Part shown: piece after piece, positions 60,295-64,000 of the stretch | Numbering within the stretch: the first letter of the stretch is position 1 | How the letters are laid out: the number at the start of each line of letters is the position of its first letter | Source of the DNA: Candidatus Sericytochromatia bacterium | GTDB taxonomy: Bacteria; Cyanobacteriota; Sericytochromatia; UBA7694 | NCBI GenBank assembly: GCA_018780035.1 | Contig: JADMKE010000005.1 | Location: forward strand, 1-64,000 | Length of the DNA: 64,000 nucleotides | Reading direction: 5' to 3' | The notes under the pieces: generated by a model | Told to the model about the DNA's origin: nothing | The model's input: the letters and a program-made list of their open reading frames with translations, nothing else | Database searches by the model: none | Made by a program: the position numbers and the translations under genes

Positions 60295-61764
60295 TTATCC
60301 AATCGACCCTTCCATTTCAAGCTGGATCAGTTTGTTCAGCTCAACGGAATATTCCATCGGCAGTTCCTTGGTGAACTCCTCGATAAAGCCATTCACGATC
60401 ATCAGACGGGCGTCGTCTTCGGTCAGACCCCGGCTCATCAGATAAAAGAGCTGTTCGTCGCTGATTTTACTGACGGTGGCCTCGTGGTTGATCTGGGCCT
60501 GATCTTCGTCGATCTGCATGGTCGGATAGGTATCCGAACGCGAGAGTTCATCCAACATCAGAGCGTCACAGCGCACATTGGACTTGACCCCGTGACAGCC
60601 GGGCAGAACTTTGATCAGACCGCGGTAAGTGGTGCGGCCACCGTTTTTGCTGATCGACTTTGAGGTGATCACCGAAGAGGTATTGGGGGCCAAATGCAGA
60701 ATCTTGGCGCCCGCGTCTTGGTGTTGGCCTTTGCCGGCCCAAGCAATCGAGAGAATCTCCCCTTTGGCGCCTTCGCCTTTGAGCCAGACAGCCGGGTATT
60801 TCATCGTCAGTTTCGAACCGAGGTTGCCATCGACCCATTCAACGGTGGCGTTTTCGTGGGCAATGGCACGTTTGGTCACGAGGTTAAAGACATTGTTGGA
60901 CCAATTCTGAATCGTGGTATAGCGGATTTTGGCGCCTTTCATGGCGATCAGCTCGACCACGGCTGAGTGCAGCGAGTCGGTGCTGTAAATCGGGGCCGTG
61001 CAGCCTTCGATATAGTGCACAGAGCTGTCTTCGTCGGCAATGATCAGGGTGCGCTCAAATTGGCCCATATTTTCGGTATTGATGCGGAAATAGGCCTGCA
61101 GCGGGATCGCCACTTTGACGCCTTTGGGCACATAAATAAAGCTGCCACCGCTCCAGACAGCAGAGTTGAGGGCCGAAAATTTATTGTCACCGGTGGGGAT
61201 AATTGTGCCCAGGTATTTTTTGATAATCTCCGGATGTTCACGCAGGCCGGTGTCCATGTCCATAAACAACACGCCCTGTTTTTCCAGGTCTTCGCGCACG
61301 CTGTGGTAGACCACTTCGGACTCATACTGGGCGCTCACGCCTGCCAAAAACTTCTGTTCAGCTTCGGGAATGCCGAGGCGGTCAAAGGTCTCGCGAATAT
61401 ACTCGGGCACATCATCCCAATTGTTTTCGGAGCGTTCTGAAGAGCGCACATAATAGTGGATATTGCCAAAGTCGATTTCATTCAGCAATTCGCTATTGCC
61501 CCAGGTGGGCATGGGTTTTTCGTTGAACAGGCGCAGGCCGCGCAGGCGGAAGTCGAGCATCCATTCGGGCTCGTTTTTCATCGCCGAAATCCGGCGCACG
61601 ATGTCTTCGGTCAGGCCTTTTTCGGATTTAAAGACATATTTGTCTTCGGGATCGTGAAAGCCATATTTATAATCTTTGTTGAGATCCTCCAACTCGGCGC
61701 GGGTTTTGTCTTTGCCGCTGAGAATTTCGGGGTTTTCGAGGGTCTGATTGGTAAGTGTTGCCAT
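60295..61764 (-). CDS. sufB: Fe-S cluster assembly protein SufB
   Basis: A 489-residue scaffold on which the cluster forms. Signatures: [65 protein letters not shown] (with the conserved Cys) and [38 protein letters not shown]. Length is usual. The gene comes after sufC, an order sufCBD rather than sufBCD. Confidence 0.97.
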   Translation of the reverse strand: MATLTNQTLENPEILSGKDKTRAELEDLNKDYKYGFHDPEDKYVFKSEKGLTEDIVRRISAMKNEPEWMLDFRLRGLRLFNEKPMPTWGNSELLNEIDFGNIHYYVRSSERSENNWDDVPEYIRETFDRLGIPEAEQKFLAGVSAQYESEVVYHSVREDLEKQGVLFMDMDTGLREHPEIIKKYLGTIIPTGDNKFSALNSAVWSGGSFIYVPKGVKVAIPLQAYFRINTENMGQFERTLIIADEDSSVHYIEGCTAPIYSTDSLHSAVVELIAMKGAKIRYTTIQNWSNNVFNLVTKRAIAHENATVEWVDGNLGSKLTMKYPAVWLKGEGAKGEILSIAWAGKGQHQDAGAKILHLAPNTSSVITSKSISKNGGRTTYRGLIKVLPGCHGVKSNVRCDALMLDELSRSDTYPTMQIDEDQAQINHEATVSKISDEQLFYLMSRGLTEDDARLMIVNGFIEEFTKELPMEYSVELNKLIQLEMEGSIG

Positions 61765-61775
61765 TTTTCTGCTCC

Positions 61776-62555
61776 TTAAACGGCCAAAGCCGCGCGGAAT
61801 TCGTTTTCAATCTGTTCGTAGCCGTGGGCTTCCAGCTCCAGGGCCAACTCTTTGCCGCCCGATTTGACGATCTGGCCTTCAAACAGGATATGGATAAACT
61901 GGGGTTCGATATAGTTCAACATGCGCTGATAATGGGTGATGATCAAAATCCCCATGGCGCTGTGACTGGCTGCAACGGCATTGATGCCTTCGCAGACCGT
62001 TTTCAGGGCGTCGATATCGAGCCCGGAGTCGGTTTCGTCGAGAATCGCCAAATCGGGCTGCAGGAGCGCCATCTGGAGAATTTCGTGGCGTTTTTTTTCA
62101 CCGCCGGAAAAACCTTCGTTGAGGTAGCGTTTGACAAATTCTTCACGCATATTCAGGAGCTTCATTTTTTCTTGCAGCACCTGGCGAAACTCTTTGACGG
62201 AGACATCACCGCCTTTGCGGGCCTTGAGCATATTGCGCAGAAACTGAAAGACCTTGACGCCCGGAATCACCATTGGGTATTGAAAAGCCAAAAACATGCC
62301 GGCACGGGCCCGCTCATCAGGGGACATCTCCAGCAGATTTTGGCCCTTAAAAAAGACCTCACCCCGGGTGATGGTGTAATTGGGATGACCCATCAACACA
62401 TGGGAGAGGGTGCTTTTGCCGGAGCCATTGGGGCCCATCAGGGCATGAATTTCACCGGGGTAGACGGTCAGATTGACACCTTTGAGAATGGGTTTATCGC
62501 CCACATTGGCGTGTAAATTGCGGATTTCGATGGTTGGGGTCATTTGGGTTTGCAT
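61776..62555 (-). CDS. sufC: Fe-S assembly ATPase SufC
   Basis: A 259-residue ABC-type ATPase that powers the SufBCD complex. Walker [10 protein letters not shown], signature [10 protein letters not shown] and Walker [13 protein letters not shown] (with the SufC-type Asp/Thr). It is the first structural gene of the operon, 54 bases after the regulator. Several GAGGA runs precede its start because of an 11-base repeat. Confidence 0.96.
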   Translation of the reverse strand: MQTQMTPTIEIRNLHANVGDKPILKGVNLTVYPGEIHALMGPNGSGKSTLSHVLMGHPNYTITRGEVFFKGQNLLEMSPDERARAGMFLAFQYPMVIPGVKVFQFLRNMLKARKGGDVSVKEFRQVLQEKMKLLNMREEFVKRYLNEGFSGGEKKRHEILQMALLQPDLAILDETDSGLDIDALKTVCEGINAVAASHSAMGILIITHYQRMLNYIEPQFIHILFEGQIVKSGGKELALELEAHGYEQIENEFRAALAV

Positions 62556-62561
62556 ATTATC

Positions 62562-62594
62562 CTCGTTGGGTCCTCATTGGGTCTTCATTGGGTT
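62562..62594 (-). repeat. Three tandem 11-base repeats before sufC
   Basis: Units CTCGTTGGGTC, CTCATTGGGTC and TTCATTGGGTT follow head to tail on the + strand. On the transcript each carries a GAGGA/GAAGA-like element, the last of which is the sufC ribosome site. Confidence 0.8.
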
Positions 62595-62609
62595 TGAACA
62601 TAATCTTAT

Positions 62610-63080
62610 TTAGCGGGCCATTTGTAAGGGCAGGGGGAAATCTGAAAAAAGCTGTTTTTCCAGATTGCCTTCTTCGTTGAGCAGATCGGCCAGGGTCAGG
62701 TGATCCAAAATGCGATAGAGATGGCGGGCAACCATGAGCCAGACGGGGCGCACACTGCAGCCACCGCTGTGGATACAGGCGTTTTGATTGCCGGAAAAAT
62801 GCTGGCAAATATCCGTAAAAAAATCGCCATCCACAGCGCGCACAAGCTCACCCACGGTTATCAATTCGGGTGAGCGCACCAATTGATAACCGCCGTACAT
62901 GCCGCGCACACTGCGCACCAGACCAACTTTGCGCAATTGGGCCAGAATTTTTTCGATATAAGCCACCGAAAGGCCTTCTTTTGCGGCGATATCTTCAGCA
63001 GAGAGCAGTTCATCAGCTTGACTGCGCGCCAACTGGAGCAGACAGCGCAAACCGTATTCTTCAACGGCAGAAATTTTCAT
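62610..63080 (-). CDS. Rrf2 family Fe-S responsive regulator of the suf operon
   Basis: A 156-residue winged-helix protein of the Rrf2/IscR group. The N-terminal helix-turn-helix region (SAEDIAAKEGLSVAYIEKILAQLRKVGLVRS) is followed by RGMYGGYQL and three cysteines, C92, C102 and C108, positioned like the IscR cluster ligands. It probably senses cluster supply and controls its own operon, which it heads. The spacing between the first two Cys is wider than in IscR. Confidence 0.92.
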   Translation of the reverse strand: MKISAVEEYGLRCLLQLARSQADELLSAEDIAAKEGLSVAYIEKILAQLRKVGLVRSVRGMYGGYQLVRSPELITVGELVRAVDGDFFTDICQHFSGNQNACIHSGGCSVRPVWLMVARHLYRILDHLTLADLLNEEGNLEKQLFSDFPLPLQMAR

Positions 63081-63132
63081 GGGATACCCGCTTGGTCACT
63101 TTGTACGTATACCTTCATGCTACCATTTGAAG

Positions 63133-63185
63133 CAAAAGCAGACAAGATACTCGGAATTAAAAACGGATGTTTTTATCTGCTTTTG
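63133..63185. promoter_or_regulatory. Large inverted repeat upstream of the suf operon
   Basis: CAAAAGCAGA (63133-63142) pairs perfectly with TCTGCTTTTG (63176-63185), and inside AAAAAC (63159-63164) pairs with GTTTTT (63169-63174). The likely suf promoter (minus strand TTGCTT near 63136-63131, then TATACG near 63112) starts at the left arm. It may be the transcript end of the 2OG-oxygenase gene or a regulatory site. Confidence 0.4.
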
Positions 63186-63302
63186 TAAAAGAATCTCAAA
63201 GGCTGATCTCAGCTCAAATTTTTTTTGCTCTTGCTGGAAAATTAAGTTTGTTTTTTATTGTAAAGATAAACAAAAATAAGCACTCTCTTAATCTTTTAAG
63301 TC

Positions 63303-63878
63303 TCAATGAAACCAGCCTGCCACGGTAAAACGCTCTCCACTCAGCACTTTGCGCACCTCGTGAACTGTCTGGGGCGGAAAGCTGATTAACAGACCTATTT
63401 CGGGCTGAATCACCATGCCAATCGACATTCCCAGGGCCTTGTGGGGCAGATAAAAAACCAGTTCGCCCCCAGCATACGCAGGTGGGGCATTCAAAAACAA
63501 AACAAAAGAAATTTGGCGGGGAGCGATTTCGGGTTTATCATCGGCATACCAGTCCTGGTGGGGCAAAAAATAATCCCCAGGCAGGTAGCGCAAAAACTGC
63601 AAAAGCTGGATTTTCTCCGTTTGACAACCAAAGTGCAGATTGAGTTCGGGCAATTTTGCCTGCAATTGACTTGTCATGTGAGATTGGGTAACGGCAGGTA
63701 CAAGCACATCGCGGGTGCTGCGCATTTTGTGGCCGTCAAGCGGCTCGCGCAAGACCTTTGCCGCCTCACTGGGAGAGGTTTGCATCAGCCGAATTAAATC
63801 TGTGCATGTCTGGGGACTGAGAAAGCCGGGGTAGGCTTTGAGCAGGCCCGTTTGTTCAAAATAGGTATAGGGAATCAT
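63303..63878 (-). CDS. 2-oxoglutarate/Fe(II) oxygenase (prolyl-4-hydroxylase-like)
   Basis: A 191-residue oxygenase with a complete iron triad: H107 and D109 in PHQDW, H173 in TVHEV, and R183 in GERFTVAGWFH binding 2-oxoglutarate. The core strands (QLLQFLRYLPGDYF, RQISFVLFLN, GGELVFYLP) are P4H-like, similar to PKHD-type hydroxylases. It would hydroxylate a protein or small molecule. The gene is alone, between a terminator and the suf operon. Confidence 0.9.
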   Translation of the reverse strand: MIPYTYFEQTGLLKAYPGFLSPQTCTDLIRLMQTSPSEAAKVLREPLDGHKMRSTRDVLVPAVTQSHMTSQLQAKLPELNLHFGCQTEKIQLLQFLRYLPGDYFLPHQDWYADDKPEIAPRQISFVLFLNAPPAYAGGELVFYLPHKALGMSIGMVIQPEIGLLISFPPQTVHEVRKVLSGERFTVAGWFH

Positions 63879-63920
63879 GGGGGATGGGCCTTATTTGGAA
63901 AGAGAGGGTGGTTTTATCAT

Positions 63921-63954
63921 AAAAAAGAGGGCCATTTTAGATAAATGACCCTCT
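63921..63954 (-). terminator. Intrinsic terminator (minus strand)
   Basis: AGAGGG..CATTT pairs with AAATG..CCCTCT (63926-63954) with one mismatch and a 5-base loop, followed on the minus strand by six T. It ends the gene that enters from the right edge. Confidence 0.85.
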
Positions 63955-63973
63955 CTGTTCGGTTCCGGGCTTA

Positions 63974-64000
63974 ACTATTCAGCGTCAAACCGGATTTCAG
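63974..64000 (-). CDS. C-terminus of a gene cut by the window edge
   Basis: On the minus strand one frame ends EIRFDAE-TAG at 63974, with a terminator just behind it. Another frame ends LNS-TAA at 63971. The first looks more protein-like (acidic C-terminus), but too little is visible to say what it is. Confidence 0.4.

Noticed and set aside
1..64000. tRNA, rRNA, tmRNA or SRP RNA genes
   Set aside because: No T-loop consensus in a cloverleaf context, no rRNA segments and no SRP or tmRNA core motifs were seen in the intergenic regions.

Overview
The window looks like a chromosome segment of a free-living, diderm-type bacterium. At least seven predicted lipoproteins carry an LxxC lipobox, and the core genes include rpsO, pnp, the suf operon and moaA. 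Base composition is moderate over most of the window, but about 2.6-5.2 kb is visibly AT-rich and looks acquired. I cannot name the species. The style (Rrf2-led sufCBDS, Mrp fused to DUF971, many signal-less coiled-coil proteins, a lipoprotein serpin, an Hanks-type kinase) would fit a poorly sampled lineage such as a non-photosynthetic relative of Cyanobacteria. That is a guess.

Layout. 0.1-6.4 kb is an accessory region: a kinase-like protein, a tiny Cys/His protein, three related Rpn-type PD-(D/E)XK proteins (one intact, one diverged with an extra domain, one that has lost its catalytic residues) and a Fic protein overlapping the last of them. Two tandem 31-base hairpin repeats close it. 6.5-15.4 kb holds membrane-lipid and redox genes (two SDRs, an acyltransferase), a CYTH protein, a TetR repressor with a clear operator, a GAF-GGDEF protein, lipoproteins and the remains of another SDR gene. 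15.8-28.9 kb contains two very large signal-less helical proteins, a histidine kinase, the rpsO-pnp operon with a long structured leader, YibE/F, a CHAP protein and two broken genes (one by a 4-base duplication, one by an in-frame amber codon). 29.0-36.2 kb has rtcB, an MBL-fold enzyme, an FMN reductase and two paralogous lysozyme-like proteins. A hicAB toxin-antitoxin pair sits between the 3' end of the second paralog and a duplicated copy of that 3' end. 36.2-54.2 kb is mixed metabolic and envelope content: oligoendopeptidase, sfsA, CDGSH, trhO, lipM-like, YkgJ, serpin, bestrophin, a large Ser/Thr kinase, DUF547, Rieske oxygenase, and a tightly overlapping lipoprotein/receiver operon. 54.2-63.1 kb is one leftward iron-sulfur block: sufR-like regulator, sufC, sufB, sufD, sufS, a sufT-like factor, an Mrp scaffold, a NUDIX hydrolase and moaA, an Fe-S enzyme.

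How it fits together. The suf block builds, carries and then uses Fe-S clusters, and other Fe-S proteins (CDGSH, Rieske, YkgJ) lie elsewhere in the window. rpsO-pnp is a classic translation/RNA-decay pair and is probably autoregulated through its leader. The accessory left end and the hicAB insertion are the likeliest places for mobile or defence functions. A recurring small-scale signature is tandem duplication of 4-16 bases at gene ends and leaders, seen at eight places; one of these broke a gene.

Limits: all family calls are by reading motifs. No searches were run, and spacing and base-composition remarks are by eye.
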